DNA of 64,000 bases from Endomychus coccineus (Eukaryota; Arthropoda; Insecta; Coleoptera; Endomychidae): the NCBI GenBank assembly GCA_958510875.1, contig OY294070.1, forward strand, positions 44,911,299-44,975,298. The letters run 5' to 3'. Positions within the stretch are counted from its first letter, which is position 1; each line of letters opens with the position of its first letter. Below, piece after piece: positions 21,145-31,183 of this stretch. Below the pieces are notes generated by a model that was given only the letters and a program-made list of their open reading frames with translations, searched no databases and was not told the DNA's origin. The position numbers were made by a program, and so were the translations under genes.

Positions 21145-22787
21145 TTAATCATCAATATCAGTAAGTAGATCTAGGACGTCATCAGATGTCGATACATTTT
21201 CCCAGAACAACTGCCGGTTTTTTGGCATTAACGGACACAGTTTCTTCAAAATGTCTTCACGTTTTCCTCTGGGAATACCCCTAGGAGCGGATCGAACTTC
21301 GGGCTTCGTTTTACACTTTAGAAATTTTGCCATTAAGAAATTAACTTCCACGTAAGAAGCATCGAACTCATTTGCATACTGGAGGTGATAGTTTCCTCGT
21401 TCAAATTTCACTTTTGCAATTTCACTCAGGTAAGGCCTTGGATTGCATTTCTTAATTTTAGTGAGGGACGAGTGGTCTTTCCAGTCTGCAAAACGGTAAT
21501 GCTCATTTCTAACACTTCCGGGGGCTTTTTAGAATGAGATTCTGCTATACAAGATTTGAAATCATCAAAGTCGTAAATCTTACCTTTAGCTTTCATGGCC
21601 AGTTGCACTTGGTGATGAAAGCTATCGGCAGACATAAATGTATGTCCTGGCTCAAAATATGCAAGCTCGATCACGTCTGCAGCAATTTCTGTCGAGTTAA
21701 TGAGATAAATAAACATACAAAACAAACCCCAATTCTTATTCTGTCCTGAGCAATTGTCCAGCCAAATTTTTATATATTTAGCGTCTCTGTGAAAGACTAA
21801 AAATTTGTGAAAAGCACTGGAGATATCCTCTTTTTTACGGCCTGCGATTCCTTCGTGCCATATAACTGCAACTGGGTTAATTTTTTGTGATTTACCAACG
21901 CCCACAAAACTCTCATTGAAGACTATTATCCTTTTTGTGAAGATTGCTTCTTTAAAGGTGTCCATGCGGGGTAGCATGATTACCTTTTGTAAATCGGCTG
22001 ATACACAAATAGTACTTGAATTCCAATTTTGCGACTCCTTATCTTCCCGGTACTGCTTTCTAGAATTGTCTGCCCGTGTGATGTGTTTGTTCCACCTTTG
22101 ACAAATATCACAGTCCACGCCTAAATTGTCTTTATTATGAGACTCATCGTGTTTATTGAAAATCTCGCAATGTCCACATTCCTCGTGCCCTAATTCTGTG
22201 AATGATATTTTCATGACGTCTGTAACAAATGCTCTGTACGTATAATAACAACACTTTGTATTCTTATTTTTTCTTAAAAAATCATTATGCATTAAAGTAA
22301 TAGTGAGGTCAGATGGCAAATAAAGACGATTGGGAGCGTGCTCTCGCCTGTAGTGTGAAACACTAGGATGAAAAGATTTCACATGCTGCTCTAGCAGCAT
22401 TTTATCAACTTGTCGGGTTCTGGTAGTATGTTTGCCTCGCCTGTCTGTTACTACCATCTGCTGAGTTACTGAGTTTCCCGGTATAGATGTTTTAATTATT
22501 GTGTTGTTATTTTTGTTATACCCCAGAGTAGTCAGGAAAAATGTTCGACAAACTTCAGTTAAGATTCCTGTTTTATCTTTCAAAAAGAATTTGTTGCTGT
22601 TATTTTTTCTATTCTTTTCATTTTCCGTAGTTGAGGTAGTTCGACGTTTAACTAAAGTTTTTTGAGTACAGTCTCTAATGAACAAGTGTCTTTCAACATA
22701 TGACATGCTCCAGTATTGCTCATTTATTTCAAGTCTTCTGTCGTCATCAATATGTTGACAACATTTTTTTTTTACAACTACTTTCAC
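21145..22787 (-). pseudogene. T1 transposase-like protein, catalytic part
   Basis: 453-codon frame (22787-21426) plus an 88-codon C-terminal frame (21411-21145) separated by a frameshift or stop. Visible: a Cys/His cluster (HEECGHCEIFNKHDESH, VDCDICQRWNKH), SADLQKVIMLPRM, then WLDNCSGQNKNWGLFCM and EPGHTFMSADSFHHQV. The layout, with Asp residues in SADLQ, LDNCSGQN and SADSFHH, fits an RNase H-fold DDE-type nuclease of the DUF7869 class found in many metazoan transposons. The C-terminal part holds a PRGIPRGKREDILKKLCPLM motif. A multicopy mobile element protein; biochemistry unknown to me. Confidence 0.68.
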
Positions 22788-23490
22788 ATGGTTTCTTAAT
22801 TCTGTGAGTTTCCAAATTTTTCAGTATTGACGCGTTTTTCTTCGTAGAAGTCTTATTGCGTTTTTTCTTGGATTTTAACAAGTCTACAATCTGTCCAGTT
22901 GATTGAATGTTTTCATTTTCTGTTATGTTGTCCTGATCTTCCATCGTCTGCACATTATTTTCATCTGCTACATTTTGAATGCAAACGACAAATTGAACAT
23001 CATTTTGATTGTTTTCTGTGGCTACTTGAGACTGTGAAGCAATTTCACTCATAATCTCTTCAGGTATCGTTATTAATGGAGTGTTACTAGGATTCGTAGT
23101 AATATGTGAGTTATCGAATGGTGCATCATTTTCTGAGGTTGCTCGAATTTGTGATGCAGTTTCACTCACAATCTCTTCAGGTATTAATGGAGTGTAGTTA
23201 CTAATATAAATAGGTGAGTTATCGAATGTTGCATCATTTTGGGTGTTTTCTGTGGTTGATAGAGTTTGTAATGCAATTTCACTTACATTTGTAGTAGTGG
23301 TTGGTGAGTTATCAAAAATGATATCGTCCATGGTTAAATTGTCCACAAAACTCATAACGTCCTGCCTCATTGAATTCTTATTGGTATTGCTCTCACTAAT
23401 TTGGTTTTTATTCAAATCTCTTACCATTTCCAAAATTTTTTGGGACCTTGTAGTACTGGAACCTGCTCGATCTTTCTTATATTGAGACAT
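22747..23490 (-). pseudogene. T1 N-terminal ORF, low complexity with repeats
   Basis: Starts at the ATG of MSQYKKDRAGSSTTRSQK (the frame is open for 23 more codons upstream). Mostly acidic/Thr/Asn-rich with three degenerate repeats of about 35-40 residues (FDNSP...EEI-SE-A-Q...ENDA/QND), ending in a Lys-rich patch (KSKKKRNKTSTKKN) that may be nuclear-localising. It overlaps the catalytic ORF by 41 bases out of frame, so both were probably one protein before a frameshift. Confidence 0.6.
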
Positions 23491-24516
23491 GCTGCGCCAA
23501 AGGAAATAAATGTTAATAACGATTGAATATTTCGAAATTTCATAGATTGTTATTAACATTCTTGAACAAAAATTGAGTTATTTAAGTAAGTAACAAGGAA
23601 TGTTCACTGTCGAAACATTCCGTGTTACTTATTACAATTTTACCGCTGCCGGTCGAAATTTCTTAAAATTTGCCTAAATTGGTGTTTGATTTCTCACACG
23701 TTGTGATTACTCCTTCCGACTTTTTTGTTCTTGTGCGTTTATTTAAGTCACCAAATAAACAGTCTACAAATAAAGCAATGATATTCAAAATGTCATGTAA
23801 ATGAAACTATTTACGTTTACAACTACATTCCTATATAAAACTATTTACATTCCGTTGCCGAAGTAAATTAGTAAACGAATGATATTGTTCAATTCCATGT
23901 TACGTAGCTTAGCATGTATGGACCAGCGGCGGTAAAAAGGCATTTATTTCACTCGACTGACGCTAACCTTATCGAAACACTAATAAATAATTGCCAGAAT
24001 AATCAAGAAAAACGTTGAGATATAACGACAACATTTTTATTGTTCAGTACTTATATTGATATTATTAAACTATAAACTTACCTCTATAATGAAAAAAGTC
24101 ACTCACTCAATTTGAATCTGAAGTTAACATGTACATTAATTAATTGCGTTGAAACTACAACTGACTACCTAAAGTTGGTACAGACTTACAAGACCGTCAG
24201 TAAAACGTCAGTTGTTATTGTCTAAAAATGACTCAACTGAACCGCTAACATGTAAATGCGCACGCGCCAAGCAGATGAGGTGTTTTGACATTGCAGATGA
24301 GGCGTTTTTGAGAGATAAGGCGTTTTTCTTCAACACATCCTTCCATTCTGCAAATAGGTTGTTTCTTCTTTGCGTTAAATTTTTAATTTAAGAAGTAGAT
24401 AAGTCAGTTTCGGACTATAATATATGAAAACAGAGTCACGCTTTATATGACTACGTATTTAAGTCAATTTCACCAAAATTTGTAGATGAGGCATTTTAAA
24501 ATAACACGGCAGTGTT

Positions 24517-24960
24517 CTGAGCTTTGTTAAAATTTTATTTATCTTGTCATTTTCCGTTATTAGCTCCCGGTCACCCTGACTCACACTGCTACTGCATTAT
24601 CCGCATGATCATCTGCATTTGCTTCAAGAAATTTTAACGCGTCTAAAAATGATTACCGTCTATCACCGAAACCGTCAAATTGATTTGGTAAAATTTTGCT
24701 AGCAAAATTGAAAAATTCTGTTTTGGTCATAGCTATTTTGTCGATTATCTTTGTATTCGTTTCAAGGAGAGTCTCCTCTTTAATTTCAGTATCCGCTTTC
24801 AGAGTTAGATTCGTATGTTTCTTTGTCTACAATTAGTGGATTTATTAGCTCTGTACATGAAGAAGGTATTTTATAATCTACTTTCAATGTTTGGAATGCT
24901 CTTATTACCCGGTGTCTTAGTTTTATAAAAAGCTTTTTAGTTATTTGTTGCTGATTTAAA
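24517..24960 (-). pseudogene. G2 gag, N-terminal part
   Basis: The minus strand reads LFIKLRHRVIRAFQTLKVDY, SCTELINPLIVDKETYES, then TKTEFFNFASKILPNQFDG and SFLDALKFLEANADDHAD, the usual start of Gag in 412/mdg1-like gypsy elements. Three in-frame stops are present. Right of 24965 the sequence switches to the Polinton protease; no G2 5' LTR lies between, so G2 is truncated here. Confidence 0.6.
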
Positions 24961-24967
24961 GTTTAAC

Positions 24968-25267
24968 ACTTGATTATAGTTCTGATAGGTGTCGTTATTA
25001 TAGTTAGAAAATCCTAACGTTTCCACCCAAATATCGAACGAGTTCCTTTGGTGGTTTCAAATTTCCAAAAGAATCAAAATATTCTACATCGTTATCGATG
25101 TTTCTGAATGCTACCCAGTGTGTTCCGTTGTTATTAGCCAAGTCCAAACTTAGAATGCTACATTCACGACGTCTAGGTTTGTGTGGTACCCTATCGCGCA
25201 TAAAGACACCTCGAAAATTTGGGATTTTCAGAATTCTAGCGAAACGTATCAAATCTCGATCGTACAT
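24968..25267 (-). pseudogene. Polinton/adintovirus adenain-like cysteine protease, truncated
   Basis: C48/adenain-type maturation protease of Polinton-class elements. The catalytic His is in NGTHWVAF and the acidic residue in EYFDSFGNLKPPKELVRYL. After VRIF a frameshift leads to NYNNDTYQNYN, and the sequence then switches to G2 gag just before the expected catalytic Cys. Upstream, DDRPMYDRDLIRFARILKI is the usual N-terminus. It would process virion proteins. Neighbours upstream on the same strand are the 121-residue hydrophobic ORF and the PLA2-like gene. Confidence 0.8.
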
Positions 25268-25290
25268 CGGCCTATCATCGGGTAGCTCTA

Positions 25291-25696
25291 TTAATAGTTT
25301 TTTTGATGCTGCTTCAAAAACAATCCATATCGTCCTTTAGCGTTGCGTTTCAAGTATAAACCTTTTCCCAGCGATTCCATAGCTTTGTTTTGACGTTGAT
25401 CTTCTTCATACTTCTTTTTGGCATTTTTAGCGTTAACCACCGTATTTGCGATAGCATTTGCACCTCCTGCAACTGATCCTAAGGCTCCTAGAACTCCTAA
25501 GATAGGTATTAATAGTGGGGGAAATCCTTCAGATGTTGGTAGAGGTATTACTCTCGGTACTCTGATACGCTCCTTACTTTCAGCTCGTTTAATCGCGATC
25601 CGTGCGGCTTTCAATGCGTTCATCGCAAACTTTCTCAATGAAGACGATGGCTCCATTGACTTTGCGATACTTCCAACAATATCTTTCCGAAAGCAA
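25291..25696 (-). CDS. Polinton hydrophobic virion-associated ORF
   Basis: About 121-135 residues. A basic amphipathic N-terminal region (LRKFAMNALKAARIAIKRAE) precedes a hydrophobic Gly/Ala segment (LLIPILGVLGALGSVAGGAN), then a Lys-rich stretch and a Gly-Leu-Tyr tail (GKGLYLKRNAKGRYGLFL). It sits between the PLA2-like and protease genes. Small hydrophobic/basic proteins of this kind accompany adenain in insect Polinton/adintovirus loci and may be minor capsid or membrane-active proteins, possibly protease substrates. Function inferred from position only. Confidence 0.55.
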
Positions 25697-25698
25697 CA

Positions 25699-26025
25699 TC
25701 ATCGCTGTCGTCCTCGTTTCTTGATACCCATCCCTAGTTTTCGCTTGATTTTCATTCCCCCACTAACCAATAGACTGGCCAATCTTTCACCAGCTCGCGC
25801 GTCTTTAGATTTAACACGCTGCCAAGCAGCGTCTTCTAATATTTTATCAGCCTTATGACGTTCTTCCAACGATTTATGCTCCGAATAAGCTATGTCGTGC
25901 TCGCGACAGGCTGAATCCAACAGATTAATACCTTTATCGCCACGGGCAAGTCGATATTTTAATTTCGTTCCAGGACCGCAGAATTGATATGAACGGGAGC
26001 TTATCTATGAGAGAATTCAAGACAC
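25699..26025 (-). pseudogene. Polinton phospholipase A2-like protein
   Basis: Shows a calcium-loop motif YQFCGPGTKL and, about 20 residues on, the catalytic helix LDSACREHDIAYSEH with the His-Asp pair, the arrangement seen in secreted and parvovirus-VP1 PLA2 domains. A basic C-terminus follows (KIKRKLGMGIKKRGRQR). The upstream part (SLIDKLPF) is in another frame, so the start is broken by a frameshift near 26000. Lies head-to-head with the ATPase gene across about 30-100 bp. In viruses such domains breach endosomal membranes; here the role is inferred. Confidence 0.75.
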
Positions 26026-26035
26026 CTTCTCCCCG

Positions 26036-26752
26036 ATGAAACAAATTACACATGAGCGCGCACGATTCAAGACGTTTGAATTTATACATCATCAATGTAT
26101 GGATGTTCAACAAGATCACACTCTTCCTATCCAAAATTTGGATTTGGACGTTAAGCGAGTGAGAGTTGATGGTAAACATGGAAAACTATTACCCGACTCG
26201 TTTCGCGCCATTATTTGTGGTCCTAGTGAGTGTGGTAAAACGAACTTTATGTTATCGCTGTTATTCAATCCGGATGGGGCAAAGTTCAAAAACGTCTACG
26301 TGTACTCTTAATCGCTATATCAATCCAAGTATATGTTGTTGCAGGAAGTGCTGGAACGAGTGAAAGGAGTCGGTTATTTTCCATAAAAAGATAATGATGA
26401 AATCATAAGCCCATACGAAGCTAAATCGGACGGCCAACAGAAAATTCGTGAATATTATTCAATGTGTAGAAATAAGAGGATAGATGCTGCATATCTATGT
26501 CAAACGTATTCGCAGATACTCAAACAGCTGATACGTGACAACTGTAACCTGATTGTGTTATTTAAGCGGAAAGAAATCAATCTGAAGCATGTTTTCGATG
26601 AACACGTATCACCTGACGTCACGTTCGATCATTTCAAAAAGATGTGCTCCATGTGTTGGGTTGAGAATTTTGGTTGTTTTGTTATTAAGAAAGATTTCGA
26701 CTTGAACAAAGGCAGATATCGCAAAGGGTTCGATATGTATATAAAAATGTGA
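26036..26752 (+). pseudogene. Polinton DNA-packaging ATPase, decayed
   Basis: FtsK/HerA-type genome-packaging ATPase. Walker A is in ICGPSECGKTNFMLSLL. The same frame contains two stops (near 26311 and 26384), then continues QKIREYYSMCRNKRIDAAYL, LIRDNCNLIVLFKRKEINLK and KDFDLNKGRYRKGFD, all conserved in insect Polinton ATPases. The Walker B segment expected between the EAKSDG and QQKIREYY regions seems deleted. The gene runs plus, divergent from the PLA2/protease set. Confidence 0.82.
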
Positions 26753-26788
26753 GCGCACACACACACACGGAGAGCTATTTCAATCAAG

Positions 26789-26857
26789 ATGTCCGAGGAA
26801 GAGTTATCACGTAAGCGTAAAATTGCCGAATTGAGCAAGTCTATTAATGTCGTTTTA
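26789..26857 (+). pseudogene. Polinton DUF8207-like gene, 5' fragment
   Basis: Starts MSEEELSRKRKIAELSKSIN, the usual N-terminus of a Polinton-associated protein whose remainder is at 30140-30908. Cut by Harbinger H2 at about 26858. It follows the ATPase by 36 bases in the same direction, after a short (CA)n tract. Confidence 0.72.
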
Positions 26858-27107
26858 CAGTTCGCAATTCTTGTTGCAATAGTATTGCAGCAATACGATG
26901 ACCTTGACAAGAGCTGGCATGTAACTTTTATGGCAAAACGTTCTACACTTGGCAATTTTTACTTTCTATTTCAGTTCACTACCAACCTTGAAAAATATAC
27001 TAAAAAAACTAAAAGTTGAATTTATTTAGTTTTATGTAAAAATAAATAGAAACAAACACAAGAAAAACGTTGCTGCTATAATTACTATAATTATTGCTGC
27101 TGCTGCT

Positions 27108-28321
27108 ATGTTGGCGAGAGAGACCGGAGAAAGAAGACAACGAAGGTGGTGGGTAAGGCCTTGGCTAAACCAAAATATAGGAAATATTGGTTTAACTGGA
27201 GAGCTCATTGCTACAGATGTAGAAAAGTTTTCAAATTTTCTAAGGATGGATACAAACACCTTTAAAAAACCGTTGTCCAAAATCGCTCAAAGAATAAAAA
27301 AACTGTCTTTCCGTCGCCAAACTATCTCACCGAAATATAAACTAATAATAACCCTAAGATATCTGGCTACAGGGGAAATCTTCCGTAGTTTAATGTATAA
27401 TTATATAATAGCTGAGAGAACCATATCATTATTTATTCCAACAGTCTGCCAAGCTATATATGAAGAATTGAAAAATGAATATATAAAGGTATGCATTTCT
27501 GGCATGGGACAAAAAGTTCCAAACTACATTTTCCTTCTGTTTTGCGGGTTCCAACAACTGCTGCAGAATGGTTAGATATTGCTAGAAAATTTGAAACAAT
27601 GTAGAATGCACCCAGTGCTATCGGTGCATTGGATGGAAAACACATTGTAATCAAAGCACCAAAAGACCGCGGATCTGCTTTTTTTAATAACAAGAAAACA
27701 CATAGCGTAGTATTACTTGCTCTAGTTGATGCCGATTATAACTTCACATGAATAAATGTAGGCATAAACGGAAGACTTTCAGATGGTGGTGTGATTTGGG
27801 AGAGCGATTTGGCAAGATTCCTTGAAGAGAACAGACTCAATTTTCCAGAAGAAAAACCTTTACCAGGGAGAAATAAACCAGTGCCGCATGTAATAGTTGC
27901 AGATGCCGCTTTTTCTCTATCCATCTATATATTAAAACCTTACCCTTTTCGAAACATGTCAAGAGAGCAAAGAATTTTCAACTACAGATTAAGCAGAGCT
28001 CGCCGCGTGATTGAAATTACATTTGGCATATTAGCTAACCGTTTTAGAATATTACTGAATACAATACCTTCAAAACCAGAAAAAACAAAAATTATAACCC
28101 AAGCGTGCTGTGCACTTTATGATTTCTTCAGGCATGAAACAAATAATGCTTATTCACTTAATAATCCAGAAGAAGAAATCGATGGAAGGTACAGATTTGT
28201 CTTCGGTTTAGGCAGACAGAACTATGGCAGGCCCAGAAATGTAGTCTTCGCTATAAGAGAAGAATTTAAAACATATTTCAGTGGATGTGGTCGAGTGCCT
28301 TGGCAGGATGATTTAGTTTAA
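27108..28321 (+). pseudogene. H2 Harbinger transposase
   Basis: N-terminal RRQRRWWVRPWLNQN, the FLRMDTNTFKKPLSKI helix, ITLRYLATGEIFRSLMYNY, then the DDE core: SAIGALDGKHIVIKAP (first Asp), LVDADYNFT (second) and FNYRLSRARRVIEITFGILA with the Glu. Ends CGRVPWQDDLV-stop. In-frame stops and frameshifts near 27573, 27601 and 27750 break it. Distinct from H1 in sequence. Confidence 0.82.
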
Positions 28322-28479
28322 TGTTTTTTAGTTTTTGAGCAATGGCATAGAACAAACGAAGTTAATATAAATGCTAAATAGTTTTATTAATATAAAAAAA
28401 AAACTTTCTATTATGCTATAAATTATTCCTCCTATCTCTGTCATTTTTCCGCAGAAAAAATTGATTGCAAAATGCATTG

Positions 28480-29531
28480 TTTCACCTCGTCCAAGATGTC
28501 TTCATCCTCAACGTTGTTCAATTTTTCTGCTACCATTATGAAAAAGTGTCAAATATCGTTTAGCACACATTTAAATGAAATTTGACCCAAATTGTTAAAT
28601 ATTTTGTAAAAAAATAGGCAATACCATAAATAAATAAATTTAAGGTTCAATAAAGTCCAGTGATTAATTTTTGATCATTTCTTGTACAATTTTACTAAAA
28701 AAAATTAGTGATCCAAGTATTTTTCATCGGAAACGTTTACTCCTGTCATTAAAGGGTTTCAGTTTTTATTTATTGCTACTTAATTATTTTATTGGGAACT
28801 TACTTTTCAAATATGGAATGCTTTTTATTTACATCCTCATTGGGTTTGTTAATATTTTGTAATGTTGAAACGGCTGTGGTCAGTAAACCACTTATATCAT
28901 CATGTTCTAGCACTTTCCTCCGGGCTCTCTTCTTTGGAGGTTGTTCTGAAGTACAGATATCTCGTGACATTACTGGCTCTAGACTCTGAATGTGAAAAAT
29001 TTTCCTCTTCTACCATAGATACATCCTGAATGTCCCCATCGTGAATTATTTCACATCCAGGCTAAAATAAATACAAGTATCTCAATAAACCGATGCACTG
29101 TTTTCAATGTCCAATACTTTTATATAAAAATTGAGATCTAACACTCACCTTGTCATAACTATCCTCTTGACTGAATGTTTCTTCAGCTCGACTGAATTCT
29201 GTTGCCATATTAGATTCTCCCTGGCTTACAACTTCTGTTCCCTGTTGCAGAAATTGCAGCAGATCGAAACACCATAGTTTGGGTTTTTATATGTTGTCTG
29301 TTGAAGTTCCAGATACCTCACTTTTTAAATTTTAATAAGTTCTGATACGAATTGCGTCCTTATGCCATGTATTTTTTTCTTTATGCCTTCTGGAGTTAGG
29401 TTTGTGAGTTTTTGTTCATTAAATTCGGCAGCTATCTCCTGAAGGCCCCTGTTTCGTTTGTCACGGTTGTGGTATTCTTCATGTGTTGGTAGATAGAGGC
29501 ACGGATGTTCCTCATAGAAATGAATCAACAA
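28480..29531 (-). pseudogene. H2 MADF protein
   Basis: The minus strand begins with a MADF domain (LIHFYEEHPCLYLPTHEEYHN split: LIHFYEEHPCLYLPT, NRGLQEIAAEFNEQ, KKKIHGIRTQFVSEL), breaks at a stop near 29325, then continues with KPKLWCFDLLQFL, an acidic Ser/Glu-rich region and, after a likely intron near 29050-29150, further Ser-rich coding. It converges with the transposase. Expected to be the DNA-binding partner of the transposase. Confidence 0.65.
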
Positions 29532-30139
29532 GGTCGTTACTGATTTATGCCAGTCATAACTGCTAAGAAAGTTTTATTAATAGTTTCTTTTTTCAATTAT
29601 TTTTTCAAAATAATTTTAATGAAATAGGTCCAGACTATTCAAATAACGGGTATCTACCAAGGGTCATTAAAAACAAAACCTACCTTTGCCACACGCCATT
29701 ACTTAATTTATTTAAAGGTAACTTTAAAATACAACACATTTCACAGCTAATGTTTAAATATCCAAATCAAATCGAAAGTAAACGAAACACAACAACACGA
29801 GGAAACCTTAAACTACAATAAAACAAAATATACAATTTACAGTCCAAATCGAAAACAAAAGAATAAGCGAAACACAAGGATTAATAGGTAATAAACATTT
29901 ATGTTGTACTCTGTGCTGTGATATAAACATCAATAAGCGTCCTTGTGGGAACTTTTGTTCAGTTGGTAACTAAAAAGTCCCCAAAATTTCCCCCCATAAT
30001 TGCATGCAACTCGCAATTAATATCGAACCGGACCGATTCTGTGCAATGTCTTGAAGTGGCAAGTGACTTGCACGCAATTTTTGTACTGCGCATGCCTTTG
30101 ATCAAGAGTATTGCGTATTGCAACAAGAATTGCGAACTG

Positions 30140-30908
30140 TAATACGGTCTTTGGAAAGAAGTATCTTGCTCTGAAGCTGGGTAAATCTAAACAGTACGAA
30201 TCCGTAGAGAAACTATTCAAACCCGTCAAAACACCATTAGAGAAGGTGATCGCTACAAAAATTAAATCGATGAAAGAGATAAAACAAGAATATAAGATTG
30301 ATGGGGAAGAGGAGGAAGTGGATGAAGAAGATGAAAACGAAACGTTCGATGATGCTCTGACGATGCAACCTTCCCATTATCAATATCCTTCGCATATGCG
30401 TGAATATGTTCAAGAACATTGGGAGAAGAGTGATAAAATCGATAAAATATATGAACCTGTTTATGATGCGAGCTCTGCGGGGTGGATTCTTGGTCGTAAG
30501 GCTATGCTATTTGGAGATAATATCAAAACAGGAGGGTATGGTGCGAAGGGAACGAACTCATATTTTACAAAGCATCCAAGAACTATACGAATACCGATAA
30601 AGAAGCATACAGAGAAATGTTGAGCTTAACAAACGCTCACAGAAATATTAATGGTAATTTGAAAGGAACCAATAAGCCCAAGTATCTGAATATAGTCAAA
30701 CCTATGTTTCCAAGCACATCCTCAACTTCTGGCAGTGGCCTACATCTAACCTATAACGATGATCCTATTGAGTATATTTTTTGGAACGATCCGAACGAGC
30801 TCGTGGAACGATTGAGTCTTTTGATGACATCTCAACAAGTATACTTCGCACGACAATGAGATTGTCGCTATAATAAATGAACTTCAAGAGGCCGATTTCA
30901 TATATTAG
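30140..30908 (+). pseudogene. Polinton DUF8207-like gene, main part, copy 1
   Basis: Continues the protein begun at 26789: EKLFKPVKTPLEKVIATKIK, an acidic EEEEVDEEDEN run, YEPVYDASSAGWILGRK, then IKTGGYGAKGT. A frameshift near 30550 moves to the frame with YREMLSLTNAHRNINGN and YLNIVKPMF. A further shift near 30845 leads to IVAIINELQEADFIY-stop at 30906-30908. A protein of this architecture is widespread next to the ATPase in insect Polintons/adintoviruses; I take it for a virion or core protein. Copy 2 at 46715-47446. Confidence 0.7.
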
Positions 30909-30942
30909 TGTGTGTTCATTACTGTTCCATATCATTTACACG

Positions 30943-31013
30943 ATGAGTCTTGATACGTTTGGACGAAGATCTGTGATTGGTGGTTCAATCAGCATCAACA
31001 CTCTTCGACAATC
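30943..31013 (+). pseudogene. Polinton downstream gene, 5' end only, copy 1
   Basis: ATG at 30943 opens MSLDTFGRRSVIGGSISINT, matching the start of the gene at 47481-48143, then homology stops at about 31013, where minus-strand family F sequence begins. Confidence 0.7.
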
Positions 31014-31175
31014 GATGTTTCATAATTTGCACCATTTTGAAATACCGAACCCATAATTTTGACGTTGGCCCTCTGTTCTCAAGTTCACCGAGTTTTTTTC
31101 AAAAATGTCCGATAATTTTTCAAAAACCAGTTCTTCTGCTAAATCTTTCTACGTCATATTGAAATCGTCTTCTTT
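31013..31175 (-). pseudogene. Family F gene, C-terminal-side fragment
   Basis: The minus strand shows a stretch GPTSKLWVRYFKMVQIMKH after NLR/EN, a motif seen near the end of a multicopy metazoan transposon-type protein (see 37845-39235). A stop and a frameshift are present. It connects to 32860 once the inserted element 31184-32851 is ignored. The plus-strand Polinton gene abuts it at 31013. Confidence 0.5.
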
Positions 31176-31183
31176 GCCGTAGT

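Larger units (their letters stand above)
20614..24512 (-). mobile_element. T1: 3.9 kb DNA transposon with DUF7869-like transposase
   Basis: Ends are inverted repeats: left CTGCCGTGTTTTTTTAAAAC, right (other strand) CTGCCGTGTTATTTTAAAAT, both continuing GCCTCA-CTAC. TGTT at 20610-20613 and 24513-24516 is a 4 bp target duplication; leaving out the element and one copy restores the gag reading frame across the site. The interior holds minus-strand transposase-like ORFs (21145-23490). GATGAGGCGTTTTT-like motifs recur at 24280-24330 and 24490. About 0.5 kb (left) and 1.0 kb (right) of non-coding flank contain no gene I can see. Confidence 0.8.
26858..30139 (+). mobile_element. H2: second PIF/Harbinger transposon, inside a Polinton gene
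   Basis: Inverted terminal repeats CAGTTCGCAATTCTTGTTGC (26858 onward) and its complement ending at 30139. It carries a plus-strand transposase (27108-28321) and a convergent minus-strand MADF gene (28480-29531). It interrupts the DUF8207-like gene. A clean 3 bp duplication is not apparent: TTA flanks the left end and TAA the right. Its right-hand 2.4 kb recurs at 44423-46705. Confidence 0.82.

Noticed and set aside
24968..26752. Adenovirus or parvovirus integration
   Set aside because: Adenain-like and PLA2-like genes sit with a Polinton-type ATPase and DUF8207-like gene, the gene set of Polinton/adintovirus elements.
26755..26768. (CA)n microsatellite
   Set aside because: Only about seven units; not noteworthy beyond lying between two Polinton genes.
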